Positions 43,725 through 53,627 are shown, counted from the first letter of the stretch. The stretch: DNA of 64,000 nucleotides from UBA4416 sp040386075 (GCA_040386075.1 JAZKGE010000015.1:62001-126000), one strand, 5' to 3'. Notes: generated by a model from the letters alone, not told the origin. Made by a program: numbers and translations.

Positions 43725-46367
43725 GTGCCGAATTCCATTACATTAGATGTGGTGTTTTTAATTAGAAAAATAGGCTTTTATGTCTTTATTGTTGTTGCTA
43801 TTGTTGCAGCAATCTGGGGATATTTACGATTAAAAGAAAGCAAAGAACCAAAGGGCTCTGTTATAGAGCATATTCCGGCTAATGTTACCTGCGTTATTGA
43901 AACCAAAAACTTTTCAGAATTGGTTTCCCGGTTAACCCGCCAAAACCTGATCTGGAATTCTTTGTTAAGTAACTCATCCATGCAGGTAGCTCAAAATGGT
44001 ATCCGCTTTTTGGATTCATTGGTAAATTCTTCTCCCGATATAGCTGGAGTTATTTTCGGCAATTCTATTTACTGGACATTTTACAAAAAAGAAAAAACGA
44101 GTGAACATGTTATACTCTTTAAAGTAAAGGAAAAGAACAATAAAGAATTATTTGAAGAATTTTTTGACAAGGTGTTTTCCAAAGATGCATCTGTATCTTC
44201 TTTTGAAGCTTATTACTTTACAAATAATAAACAAAAATGGCTGGTTTGTTATAACGATGGGATTGTATATGTAAGTTCTGATCTGGGGGCCCTGCAAAAT
44301 TGTATTGAGCAAAATAAAACCGAATCTTTAGCCAAAAACAAAGCCTATACCGATCTTTTAAAGGAAAATGGTGAACAAAACACGCAGGTTTATTTTAATC
44401 ATGCGCTCACTCATTTATTTTCTAAAAGCTTATTTACGCAACAATCTTTGTTTGGAGTAGACGTGCAGCTGAATGAGATCACATTAACCGGTTATTCTAA
44501 TGAGGACAGCGTTTCATTGTTTAACAGTTTAAAAAATCAACAAGCTGAAAATATTGCAGGATACGAGTTGATGCCAAATAACCCTGACATTATACAGGCC
44601 GTAACATTGAGTGATATTAATCTGTTTTACAGAAACATTGAAAAACAACAAGCAGAAGAAAAAATTGAAGTAAATGCTATGGCCTGGCAGATATTAAATG
44701 ATAGTGCTTTATACAACATTAAAGCAGAGAGCTTTGAAAATATTGATCGTGAGGTATTATCAGCAACGTATGTTTTAGAAAATATTACTGGTCAGATCTT
44801 AAGCTTAAAGATCAAAGACGAAGAAAAAGCTGCTTTACTTTTAAAATTAATGAGCGATAGCATTTTAACTTCAGGTGAGTTAAAAACCTATAAATTGAAT
44901 AAGAATTTTAACCAGCTATTTTCATTTACTAATACCGATCTTAAGAATGAGTATGGCTGTTTGAATGGAGATCATATCTTGTTTTTTTCTAATAAGCAAT
45001 TGTTCGATTACTATCAACAAGCAGTTACCAATAGCCAATTATTGGGTAAAAATGCAGCATTCATGAGTTATGCCAACGATAATTTATCGTTAGATTGTAA
45101 TTACATCTATTATGAAAATGCTGAATTAATGAAGCTGCACAACCTTAATTCCATTATTAATTCAGAGGAAATATGGATGTCTGAAAATGCTATGTCCCAA
45201 TTATCGTTAACGGCAAAAAATTACAAGAATAATGTTCAGGTGAGGATCAATGTAAGTCACGCTCAGCCAAAAACAGGAGCTAATAATTCATTAGCTTCAT
45301 TATGGGCTTTTACTGCCGACTCAAGCATCACCTCTGGGGCTAATATATTTGTAAATCATTTAACCCAAGAGAATGAACTATGTTTTCAGGATGAGTTAAA
45401 ACAATTGTATTTAATAAATTCAACAGGAAACCAGATCTGGAAAAAGAAAGTGTCGGAAACTATTCGTTCAGAAATTCATACAGTTGATATTTTTAAGAAT
45501 GGAAAATTTCAGTTGTTATTCAATACTGATAATTATTTACACCTGGTCGACCGAAATGGGAATTATGTACAGGGTTTCCCGGTAAAATTACCGGCAAAGG
45601 CAACGTCTGACATAACGTTGTTGGATTATGATGGCAATAAAGATTATCGCATATTTTTAGCTTGCGCTGATAAACACATTTATAATTTTAATTTGTATGG
45701 TGTAAGAACCGAAGGCTTTGTTCCGGTGAAAACAGATGCTGAAGTTGTTCTACCCATTAGTTATATAAAAGTTGGCCCAAGCGATTATCTGATAACAACC
45801 GATATATCCGGCAAAATTTATGTGTTTAGTAGAAAAGGGCTGGGACGCATTGATTTTAAAAATAAAACCATCGAAAATCTAAATCACTTATATGTATTGG
45901 GTGGAAATAATTTAGATAATACGAAGTTGGTTTACGTTGATGATAAAAATAATTTGTTGAATAAGATCTCGTTGGCAGATAAAAAAGAAGCCTTAAAGAT
46001 CGGTGATGAACTGAATGGTTTTAAAACATCTTTTGCTTTAGTAAATGATGATTCACAAACTGATATGTTAGTATACGGTAATGGCGCTTTTTATTCATAC
46101 GATCTATTTACCGGCAAGTTGATAGAGTACTTTAATGAGCAGGCAGTTTATGATGATGCACAAATGGTGCAAACCAGCGACAATGATTGGATCGTGGCTT
46201 ATGATAGAACAGGGCAGAAGGTTGATGTGATCAATACCGCTGGTAAATTAGGAACATCATTGCCAAACTGCAATCAAAAACCTTTGGTAAGTAACCTTTA
46301 CAAAAATGGTAAAACTTATGTATTATTAATAAGTGGAAATAAAATTACCTGTCAGGAGTTGAATTAA
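43725..46367 (+). CDS. Large single-helix membrane-anchored protein with C-terminal propeller-like part
   Basis: An 880-residue protein from GTG 43725; GTGs at 43749 and 43752 are also possible starts. One transmembrane helix (about 14-33) is followed by a long extracytoplasmic region. The first part (about 45-520) resembles DUF3352-type proteins (IPANVTCVIETKNF near 49, repeated mixed alpha/beta units). The second (about 525-880) has repeated short strands such as LYLINSTGNQIWKK, LHLVDRNGNYVQGFPVK, IYNFNLYGVRTEGFVPV and IYVFSRKGLGRIDF, a PQQ-like beta-propeller pattern. No catalytic motif recognised. It could be a scaffold or binding protein on the periplasmic face. Confidence 0.75.
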   Translation: MPNSITLDVVFLIRKIGFYVFIVVAIVAAIWGYLRLKESKEPKGSVIEHIPANVTCVIETKNFSELVSRLTRQNLIWNSLLSNSSMQVAQNGIRFLDSLVNSSPDIAGVIFGNSIYWTFYKKEKTSEHVILFKVKEKNNKELFEEFFDKVFSKDASVSSFEAYYFTNNKQKWLVCYNDGIVYVSSDLGALQNCIEQNKTESLAKNKAYTDLLKENGEQNTQVYFNHALTHLFSKSLFTQQSLFGVDVQLNEITLTGYSNEDSVSLFNSLKNQQAENIAGYELMPNNPDIIQAVTLSDINLFYRNIEKQQAEEKIEVNAMAWQILNDSALYNIKAESFENIDREVLSATYVLENITGQILSLKIKDEEKAALLLKLMSDSILTSGELKTYKLNKNFNQLFSFTNTDLKNEYGCLNGDHILFFSNKQLFDYYQQAVTNSQLLGKNAAFMSYANDNLSLDCNYIYYENAELMKLHNLNSIINSEEIWMSENAMSQLSLTAKNYKNNVQVRINVSHAQPKTGANNSLASLWAFTADSSITSGANIFVNHLTQENELCFQDELKQLYLINSTGNQIWKKKVSETIRSEIHTVDIFKNGKFQLLFNTDNYLHLVDRNGNYVQGFPVKLPAKATSDITLLDYDGNKDYRIFLACADKHIYNFNLYGVRTEGFVPVKTDAEVVLPISYIKVGPSDYLITTDISGKIYVFSRKGLGRIDFKNKTIENLNHLYVLGGNNLDNTKLVYVDDKNNLLNKISLADKKEALKIGDELNGFKTSFALVNDDSQTDMLVYGNGAFYSYDLFTGKLIEYFNEQAVYDDAQMVQTSDNDWIVAYDRTGQKVDVINTAGKLGTSLPNCNQKPLVSNLYKNGKTYVLLISGNKITCQELN

Positions 46368-46399
46368 ATGACTTAACTAAAAAAAACATTTACTTTCTT

Positions 46400-46425
46400 G
46401 TTCTTTTTTCTTGACAAAAAAGAAC
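46400..46425. repeat. AT-rich hairpin of an intergenic repeat
   Basis: GTTCTTTTTT (46400-46409) pairs with AAAAAAGAAC (46416-46425) around a CTTGAC loop. It is followed by a GC-richer stretch (about 46440-46520) that differs in composition from the flanks. It resembles intergenic repeats seen in many Bacteroidota; it may also serve as terminator for the preceding gene. Confidence 0.55.
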
Positions 46426-46611
46426 CAAAAACTCAAGGCAATTCGCCAACCTCCATTTGCCCCGCAGAAGCCTCCCAGAATGGCGGTTCGCACCGAATTG
46501 CCAAAAGCAGCCGCACTATTACCAACGTATGAAAAACTTGTATAATTTGTTTGAACAAGACTTATTTTTTATATTCTCAGCGAAAAAAACTTAGCGTTCT
46601 ATGCGGTTAGA

Positions 46612-47811
46612 TTAATATTCAAACTTACCAAACTCCGATTCGATGGTAACTTTTTTGCCATCGAATTTTTCTACTTTTCCGATGATTTGTGCATCCACAT
46701 TAAAACTTTTTGAAATATCAATAACCTGTTGCGCTAATTCCTGAGGTAAGTAAACTTCTAGTCGGTGCCCCATATTGAACACCTTATACATTTCTTTGTA
46801 ATCGGTTTTACTTTGTTCGTGTATGGTTTTGAACAGAGGAGGTAAAGGGAATAAATTATTTTTAATGATGTGTACGCCATCCACAAAATGTAATACTTTG
46901 GTTTGAGCGCCACCGCTGCAATGTACAATACCGCTGATCTTTGTTCCTAATGTGGAAAGTAATTTCTTAACGATAGGAGCGTAAGTTCTGGTTGGCGATA
47001 GCACTAACTTACCGGCCGTAATTTGTTCTTTAATTTCTGTGCCGTTGATATCGGTGTAACTTATATCAACTTTATCAGTTAAGTTTAATTGTCCACTATA
47101 AGTTACTTCCTTGGGTAATGCAATGTCGTATGACTCAGGATACTTTTCAGCAACAGCTTTGCTAAATACATCATGTCGGGCGCTGGTAAGCCCATTACTT
47201 CCCATGCCACCATTATATTCTGTTTCATAAGTTGCTTTGCCTGATGAAGCTAATCCAACGATCACATCGCCGGCTTTTATTTGATGGTTTGAAATAACAT
47301 CCGCTCGTTTCATGCGACAAACAACGGTACTATCAACAATTAGCGTGCGAACCAAATCGCCTACATCAGCAGTCTCACCACCTGTTGAGCGGATATCAAT
47401 GCCGTTGTCGCGTAAATTTTGTAATACTTCTTCGGTTCCGTTGATGATGGCAGAAATTACTTCTCCGGGAATCAATCCTTTATTCCGGCCAATGGTAGAG
47501 GACAATAAAATATTATCAGTAGCGCCAACACAGATCAGGTCATCAATATTCATGATCACAGCATCCTGTGCAATACCTTTCCAAACGCTGAGGTCATCTG
47601 TTTCTTTCCAGTAAACATAAGCCAGAGATGATTTTGTCCCTGCACCGTCGGCATGCATGATAATGCAATGGTCGTTACTGTCGGTTAAATGGTCGGGAAC
47701 TATCTTGCAAAATGCCTGGGGAAATAATCCTTTATCTATATTGGAAATAGCATTGTGTACATCTTCTTTGGATGCCGAAACGCCACGTAAATTATATTTT
47801 AAATCTGACAT
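46612..47811 (-). CDS. purM: Phosphoribosylformylglycinamidine cyclo-ligase (AIR synthetase)
   Basis: The purine-synthesis enzyme that closes FGAM to aminoimidazole ribotide with ATP. The 399-residue length is the longer Bacteroidota form. The signatures are HADGAGTKSSLAYVY (about 53-67), DAVIMNIDDLICVGA (about 83-97), GGETADVGDLV (about 144-154) and GLASSGKATYETEYNGGMGSNGLTSAR (start of the stretch near residue 184). The gene stands alone between the 46.4-kb repeat and the LRR genes. Confidence 0.93.
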   Translation of the reverse strand: MSDLKYNLRGVSASKEDVHNAISNIDKGLFPQAFCKIVPDHLTDSNDHCIIMHADGAGTKSSLAYVYWKETDDLSVWKGIAQDAVIMNIDDLICVGATDNILLSSTIGRNKGLIPGEVISAIINGTEEVLQNLRDNGIDIRSTGGETADVGDLVRTLIVDSTVVCRMKRADVISNHQIKAGDVIVGLASSGKATYETEYNGGMGSNGLTSARHDVFSKAVAEKYPESYDIALPKEVTYSGQLNLTDKVDISYTDINGTEIKEQITAGKLVLSPTRTYAPIVKKLLSTLGTKISGIVHCSGGAQTKVLHFVDGVHIIKNNLFPLPPLFKTIHEQSKTDYKEMYKVFNMGHRLEVYLPQELAQQVIDISKSFNVDAQIIGKVEKFDGKKVTIESEFGKFEY

Positions 47812-47879
47812 TAGTTTGATCTGTAATGAAATCCAAAGATAACAGAAAAAAATAATGTCAGATTAGTTGATTTTAAGAA

Positions 47880-50387
47880 CTATTTCACAATAACCAGCTT
47901 TTTGTTAGTAATTGAAGAACTTCCTTTAATACTGATGTTGTAGATTCCAGATGTCAAATGACTGGCATCAATAGTTGCACTGCCGTTTTCGATTGTTTGC
48001 GATAAAACACTGTTACCGGTAATATCAAACAACTGAATGGAATATTTTTCTTTAGAGGTTAATTCAATTGTAAATTGTCCGTTGCCTGGATTTGGGTAAA
48101 TGACCGCGGAGGACTCTTTAAAATTTTCTTTCACTGAAACGACTTGGGTGTATTCATTAATTGTTGTGTTCGTTACAATAGGACTGTTATAATCAAAATA
48201 AATATAAGCGGTGTTTTTTATTTTAGTTCCTGCACCTAAGTTGTTTTTTGGTTTTATTTTGTATTGTACATAACCTTTTGAGCCTTCTGAATCTGTTGTA
48301 CTATCAGGTAGCTGAATGTTCTGGAAGTTAAAGAACGCTACTTTATTATTTACCGACCAGGTATTATTGTGGCTATAATTGATAACCTTAAACGTTGAGA
48401 GGTCCAGATTATTATCCAAAGTATCAGTTAGTCTGATATTAAAGGCCGGTGCATTGCCTGTGTTTTGAAAATGAATGGTATAAGTAAACCAATCATTATA
48501 TCCGGGTGCTACATTAACCGGATAAACTTCTTTTATATTGGGATCATAAGAATTGGATACATTGTAACAAAAATCATAGGAGTTGTTTGATGTATATGAA
48601 TCACCGGAAACCGGTGAAACCGATACATGAACACAAACAGAGTCGCCGATCGTTGCAGTTGTATCGGTTTTCATGATCAATCCAAAATCCTGAAGGTTAT
48701 TGATCGTTCCAAAATCCGAAACAACATAAGTAAAAGAATTTCCTGAAACTAAAGGAATTAATGCTCCTGCGGCAGGCGAAACATAAGTTACAGGGCCCGA
48801 AACATTGATAACTACTTGTCCGCTAATGCCTGATGCACAATTTAAATTATACCATTGCGACATATCTCCAGCCACTATTTTGAGGGTGTGATTTTGCCCC
48901 GGAAAAGCTACCCCATTCCTTAATATAGATTGAACGCCTACATCAAACCCTGGTTTACATTTAACAGAAAAATTCACATCTTCTACAGTTGGGTTTGCAG
49001 TAGTTAATTGAATGGTTGTATCAATACCAGGATTGGTGCATTGTGCAGTATAAGGTGCATTTGTTGTATCAAGTAATACCGTGTAGTCTCCTGCCGGATA
49101 AACAAAATTGAATATCCCATCAAAGTGTGAACTTGCCTGATTCAAATACTGATTGGTAATGTCGAATAGTTTGAAGTTAATATTATTTAGTTTTCTATCA
49201 ACTGTGTCTTCTATACAATTTGTATTTGTATCAAAATAAGCGCTACCAAAAATACCATTTGCTCGTTCGCAACCGTTAGGATTAGTCAATATATTTCCTG
49301 GAGTACATAATGGATATGTAAAACAAGATGGATCCATTACGGGCAAATAATTTGGTAAACATGTAAAAGCATTATTTGCGATTTCTATATAAGTTATTGA
49401 ATTTGGAAGCGAAGGAATGCAAGATATTTGATTATTAGAGCACCTTAATTGTGAGAGATTGAGAGGTAGCTGCGGTAACGACGTTAATAAATTATTTCTA
49501 CAATCTAAGTTATTTAACGAATCAGGTAATAGAGGTAGAGTTACAATCTTTGAATTATTAAAAGAAAGACTTTTTAAACCTGTGGGCAAATTTGGCAAAG
49601 TCGTTAAACTCTGACTGGTATTACAGTTGAGGGTTAATAGGCCTGATGGTAATGAAGGAAGTGACTGAAAAATATTCCAATTGCAATCCAAATATTTAAG
49701 ACCATTTGGTAAAGAAGGAAGAACCGGTATTAAATTCATTCCACATGATAATGTGACTAAGGAGTCAGGTAAGTGGTTTGGAAGGCTGTCAATCTGAAAC
49801 ATCGTGCAATACAATTCCTTTAATCCATTAGGTAAAACGGGTAAATATTGAGCTGCATTAACTGAGCTATTGCTACACATTAATGATTTTAAACCAGCAG
49901 GAATTTGTGGCCAGGTAAAAGGGTAAGATAGAAATAAAGTTAAAGATTCGAGTCCTGTTGGTAGAGCCGGAAGAGTAGTTATCTTAAGATGTAAACCAAG
50001 TTTTTTTAAATTGGCAGGCAACGTTGGCAAGCTGCTCATACTAGGAAAGCCAGTAAGTGTTAAGCTTTCAATGCTATTGGGTAGATTGGGTAAACCCGTT
50101 GCACTATAGATCGTGTGGATTTTAAGAGCTTTTAAGTTATCGAAATATTGTAATCCGTTATAATTTAAAATTGGCGGTGGTGAAGGTTGTGCCGAAGTTG
50201 GCTCCAGTTCAATTAGAGTAAAGGTTGTCACCGCTAAACTGGTGGTATCCATTTGGTTTCCATTCATCGCTGATGGAACATTAGCTTGTAGCCAGGCCGC
50301 AAAATTAGGATCAGGAATAGTTACATATTGTGCTTTAAGGCTTATTAAGCAAAACAGTAACGTTGATAAGATAAATAATTTTTTCAT
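47880..50387 (-). CDS. Secreted leucine-rich-repeat protein with T9SS type A sorting domain (LRR-1)
   Basis: An 835-residue exported protein. Signal peptide (about 1-20, ending LKAQ), a short N-terminal block shared with the neighbour (FAAWLQANVPS, NGNQMDTT), about 12 leucine-rich repeats of 20-21 residues (about 99-345) with the LPxLPxxLxxLxC pattern, a Cys-containing cap, an SdrD B-like domain (about 375-440, GIFGSAYFDTNTNCIEDTVD), further beta domains, a DUF7619/DUF11-type domain (about 600-745, IHFQNTGNAPAFNIRLTDTL) and a type A sorting domain (about 755-835, YPNPGNGQF... KKLVIVK). It should be secreted by the type IX system and kept at the surface. Paralogue of the next gene upstream. 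Confidence 0.92.
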   Translation of the reverse strand: MKKLFILSTLLFCLISLKAQYVTIPDPNFAAWLQANVPSAMNGNQMDTTSLAVTTFTLIELEPTSAQPSPPPILNYNGLQYFDNLKALKIHTIYSATGLPNLPNSIESLTLTGFPSMSSLPTLPANLKKLGLHLKITTLPALPTGLESLTLFLSYPFTWPQIPAGLKSLMCSNSSVNAAQYLPVLPNGLKELYCTMFQIDSLPNHLPDSLVTLSCGMNLIPVLPSLPNGLKYLDCNWNIFQSLPSLPSGLLTLNCNTSQSLTTLPNLPTGLKSLSFNNSKIVTLPLLPDSLNNLDCRNNLLTSLPQLPLNLSQLRCSNNQISCIPSLPNSITYIEIANNAFTCLPNYLPVMDPSCFTYPLCTPGNILTNPNGCERANGIFGSAYFDTNTNCIEDTVDRKLNNINFKLFDITNQYLNQASSHFDGIFNFVYPAGDYTVLLDTTNAPYTAQCTNPGIDTTIQLTTANPTVEDVNFSVKCKPGFDVGVQSILRNGVAFPGQNHTLKIVAGDMSQWYNLNCASGISGQVVINVSGPVTYVSPAAGALIPLVSGNSFTYVVSDFGTINNLQDFGLIMKTDTTATIGDSVCVHVSVSPVSGDSYTSNNSYDFCYNVSNSYDPNIKEVYPVNVAPGYNDWFTYTIHFQNTGNAPAFNIRLTDTLDNNLDLSTFKVINYSHNNTWSVNNKVAFFNFQNIQLPDSTTDSEGSKGYVQYKIKPKNNLGAGTKIKNTAYIYFDYNSPIVTNTTINEYTQVVSVKENFKESSAVIYPNPGNGQFTIELTSKEKYSIQLFDITGNSVLSQTIENGSATIDASHLTSGIYNISIKGSSSITNKKLVIVK
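49350..50093 (-). repeat. Leucine-rich repeat coding array of LRR-1
   Basis: About 12 units of roughly 60 bp, less regular than in LRR-2, encoding LPxLP starts such as LPSLPNGLKYLDCNWN. Some units are 21-22 residues. Confidence 0.75.
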
Positions 50388-50515
50388 AACAGTAAGTTTT
50401 AAGGCATTCCTTAGTAAAATTAGGGTATATATATGTAACTATTTGACTCAATTGGTAACTGAAGGCTAAAAACAAATAAATGACGGTCTTTTGCCGATAA
50501 GTGACAGAACTAAAA

Positions 50516-50546
50516 AACCACATAAAGCGTAACACCTTATGTGGTT
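50516..50546 (-). terminator. Intrinsic terminator of LRR-2
   Basis: AACCACATAA (50516-50525) pairs with TTATGTGGTT (50537-50546), followed in the minus direction by a T run. It lies 29 bp after the LRR-2 stop. Confidence 0.85.
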
Positions 50547-50574
50547 AAAAAAATGACTCGGACTTCTTTTAATT

Positions 50575-53466
50575 CTACTTCACAATAACCAGTTTTTTAT
50601 TGATCACGGAGTTTTCTCCTTTAATATTTATGTTGTAGATACCGGCAGCTAAATGACTTCCATCTATTTTAGTACTTCCATTTTCGATAGTTTGAGTTAA
50701 TACAACATTGCCGGAAATATCAAATACCAGAAGCGAATATTTTTCTTTATTATTGAGTTCAATGGTAAATACACCACTTGTAGGATTTGGATATAAATTG
50801 GCAGTACTTTCTTTCATTTCTGTTATTCCGGTTGAAATATCCAGGATCGAATTATATGTAGTGTTAGTTATAACAGGCGCATTAAAGTCAAAATAAATAT
50901 AAGCTGTGTTTTTAATTTTATATGGTCTTGCCCATGTTGCTTTTGGTTTTAAGCGATATTGTACAAAACCCATAGAGCTATCACGATTAGTTGTGCTATC
51001 AGGTAACTGAATATTTGCAAAATAAACTGATAACAAACGGCCGTTCAAACTAACTGTATTTTCATGACTGTAATCGGTTATTTGAAAAGTTGACAGATCT
51101 AATTCAGTATCTAAAGTATCTTTTAACAGGATATTGAAAGCCGGTGCATTTCCAGTGTTTTGAAAATGGATGGTGTAGGTTAACCAATCATTAAAAGTTG
51201 GTAGCACATCTATCGGATACACTTCTTTGATATTAGGATCATGAGAATTTACTACATCATAGCATGCAACATAATCATTATTGGAAGGGTAATTGTCGCC
51301 CCCGATGGGAGTTACTTTTGCAGTTACACATATTGGGTCGCCGGCCTGTGCAGTAGGAAAAGGTTGTAGCAGTATTCTAAAATCCAGCGAATTATTAATT
51401 GTTGCAAAATCTGCAATAGAGTAAGTAAATACATTTCCTGAAACAACCGGAGTCAAAGCACCCGGTGCAGGTCCCATATAAGTTACCGGACCGGTTATTG
51501 TAAAAACCACACTTCCACTGATGCCCGACGCACAATTCAAATTATACCAGTGCGACAGATCACCTGCATTCACACGCATCATATGTGTTTGCCCCGGAAA
51601 AACAATGCCGCAAGTAGAAACAGACTGAACGCCGATATCAAATCCTGGTTTACAGGCTATGGCAAAATTAATATTGGTGTCCAATACTGCAACAGTCACT
51701 GTGCTATCTAAGCCAGGATTCACACAGCTTGCCGTATATGGTTTCCCTATCGTATCTACCATTATTTCATAAGTAGCAGCAGAATCTAAGAATTGATATA
51801 CACCATTCACTGCTGTATATGTACTGCCTAATAAATTTGATGAAGTATCATAAATTTTCATTGGAACATTTTTTAAAGCATTATCAAGACTATCTTTCAT
51901 ACAATTGTGATAAATGTCCTGATATGCAAACCCAACAATGCCATATGAGGTTGGGCAATTAAAAGGATTTCCCGCCGAGCATAATGGATACAATAGAGTA
52001 GTAAGATCCATTGTTGGAATATAGTTTGGAAGACATGTAAATGGATTATTTTTGATATTGAAATAACCTGGAATGTTATTAAACGCATCAAAACAATGGA
52101 TGTTATTATAACTACAATCTAAAACCGCTAGTGAGCTTGGTAAAAATGGCAGGTTTGTGAGTTGATTACTGCTACAGGTTAAAGCATTCAAAGAACCCGG
52201 TAATAGGGGTAAACTCCCTATAGAGTTGGCATTACAATTTAAGACATATAAATTATTTGGTAAAGCCGGAAGAATTGTCAATTGATTTGTAGAGCAATTT
52301 AAATTTCCCAAAGAATTTGGTAAAGCAGGTAAATTAGTTAACTGGTCGTTATGGCAATCCAAAATAGCTAATGCATTTGGCAGTGCCGGAAGACTTCCTA
52401 AGGGATTGGTGCTACAATTTAAGTCAATCAACGAATTTGGTAATACAGGTAAAGCCAGCAAGCCATCATTATCGCAATATAGAATGGCCAATGTATTTGG
52501 AAGTGTAGGCAAAGCAGGTAATGGGTTCGAACTACAGATCAGTTTATATAACGCATTAGGTAAAGCAGGAAGCAGGTTAATGTTATTGCTTGAACAATTA
52601 ATAATATTTAATGAATTTGGTAAGGCAGGAAGAGTTGATAATTGATTTGCAGAACAATCCATAAAGACCAGTGAAGTTGATAAAGCAGGAAGCGTTGTCA
52701 AAAAATTATTATTGCAAATTAAGTGTATCAAGGTATTTGGTAAAGCCGGGAGCGAAACCAATGAGTCACTTGAACAGTCTAAATACATTAATAAATTTGG
52801 TAGTGCAGGTAGTACTTGTATTGGATTCATGCTACAATTTAACGAAGTGAGCGAATCAGATAATGTTGGTAATGCGTGTAATTGGTTACTTGAGCAGGTA
52901 AATGTAATAAGCCCATTAGGCAAAGCCGGCATGCTATCTATAAGGTTGTTACAGCAATTAAATGAATTTAACGAATCTGGTAAGGCAGGAAGGCCTGTTA
53001 ATTGATTGCCCCAGCACTCTAAAAATTTAATGGTATTTGGCAAAACAGGTAAGCTATCCAAAGAGTTTTGAGAGCAGGATAAGTACAATAAGTTAACTGG
53101 CAGTTGTGGTAAACTATCAATGGCATTGCCATTACAGATCAATGTATCCAGCATGGATGGTAAAACAGGCAGACTTGATAATCTTATATTGATGGTATCA
53201 TAAACATTAATGCTACAGTTCAACATTTTTAATGAATCAAAATATTGTATGCCGTCTAAATTAGCTATATGTTGATTTTGAATATTAATCTGCTTTCTGG
53301 AAGTTACGTCAATATGTGTAGTGTCCATTTGATTTCCTAACATGGCAGAAGGAATATTTATATTTAACCATGCGGCAAAACTGGTGTCATTAATGGTGAC
53401 ATAGTTCTGTGCTTTAAGGCTTGTTAAACAAAGCGCTAAAGCTAATAGGGTGAATAATTTTTTCAT
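50575..53466 (-). CDS. Secreted leucine-rich-repeat protein with T9SS type A sorting domain (LRR-2)
   Basis: A 963-residue paralogue of LRR-1. Signal peptide (about 1-20), the shared NxxIPSAMLGNQMDTT block, then 18 highly regular 20-residue leucine-rich repeats (about 99-458) with consensus LPALPNSLxxLNCSxNxLxx. The cap, SdrD B-like domain, DUF7619/DUF11-type domain and type A sorting domain (ending KKLVIVK) follow in the same order as in LRR-1. The 20-residue LPxLP repeat is the subtype best known from YopM and IpaH effectors of Gram-negative pathogens, but no ubiquitin-ligase domain is present here. Likely a surface-exposed binding protein. It is 187 bp upstream of LRR-1 on the same strand. 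Confidence 0.93.
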   Translation of the reverse strand: MKKLFTLLALALCLTSLKAQNYVTINDTSFAAWLNINIPSAMLGNQMDTTHIDVTSRKQINIQNQHIANLDGIQYFDSLKMLNCSINVYDTINIRLSSLPVLPSMLDTLICNGNAIDSLPQLPVNLLYLSCSQNSLDSLPVLPNTIKFLECWGNQLTGLPALPDSLNSFNCCNNLIDSMPALPNGLITFTCSSNQLHALPTLSDSLTSLNCSMNPIQVLPALPNLLMYLDCSSDSLVSLPALPNTLIHLICNNNFLTTLPALSTSLVFMDCSANQLSTLPALPNSLNIINCSSNNINLLPALPNALYKLICSSNPLPALPTLPNTLAILYCDNDGLLALPVLPNSLIDLNCSTNPLGSLPALPNALAILDCHNDQLTNLPALPNSLGNLNCSTNQLTILPALPNNLYVLNCNANSIGSLPLLPGSLNALTCSSNQLTNLPFLPSSLAVLDCSYNNIHCFDAFNNIPGYFNIKNNPFTCLPNYIPTMDLTTLLYPLCSAGNPFNCPTSYGIVGFAYQDIYHNCMKDSLDNALKNVPMKIYDTSSNLLGSTYTAVNGVYQFLDSAATYEIMVDTIGKPYTASCVNPGLDSTVTVAVLDTNINFAIACKPGFDIGVQSVSTCGIVFPGQTHMMRVNAGDLSHWYNLNCASGISGSVVFTITGPVTYMGPAPGALTPVVSGNVFTYSIADFATINNSLDFRILLQPFPTAQAGDPICVTAKVTPIGGDNYPSNNDYVACYDVVNSHDPNIKEVYPIDVLPTFNDWLTYTIHFQNTGNAPAFNILLKDTLDTELDLSTFQITDYSHENTVSLNGRLLSVYFANIQLPDSTTNRDSSMGFVQYRLKPKATWARPYKIKNTAYIYFDFNAPVITNTTYNSILDISTGITEMKESTANLYPNPTSGVFTIELNNKEKYSLLVFDISGNVVLTQTIENGSTKIDGSHLAAGIYNINIKGENSVINKKLVIVK
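52093..53172 (-). repeat. 60-bp leucine-rich repeat array of LRR-2
   Basis: Eighteen tandem units of exactly 60 bp each. The register stays constant along the array, and the repeated GGTAAAGCAGGAA-like block (coding for LPAL on the other strand) recurs every 60 bases. Confidence 0.9.
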
Positions 53467-53595
53467 AACAGTGAGTTTTACAGTATATTTTCTGATGTAA
53501 AATTAGAGTATACGTTACTCACTATTTTGTTTGATTGGTAATGGAGTGCTTTAAACTAATAGATGAAAGGTTTTTGCCGATAAGTGATATAATAA

Positions 53596-53627
53596 AAAAA
53601 GCGCTTTGGGATACCAAGACGCTTTTT
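53596..53627 (-). terminator. Intrinsic terminator of metF
   Basis: An interrupted stem (AAAAAGCG...TTGG with CCAA...CGCTTTTT) with an ATA-containing loop and T run in the minus direction, about 66 bp after the metF stop. Confidence 0.7.

Noticed and set aside
52093..53172. CRISPR-like array because of the 60-bp period
   Set aside because: The repeats are in a continuous coding frame, have no alternating unique spacers, and encode leucine-rich repeats.
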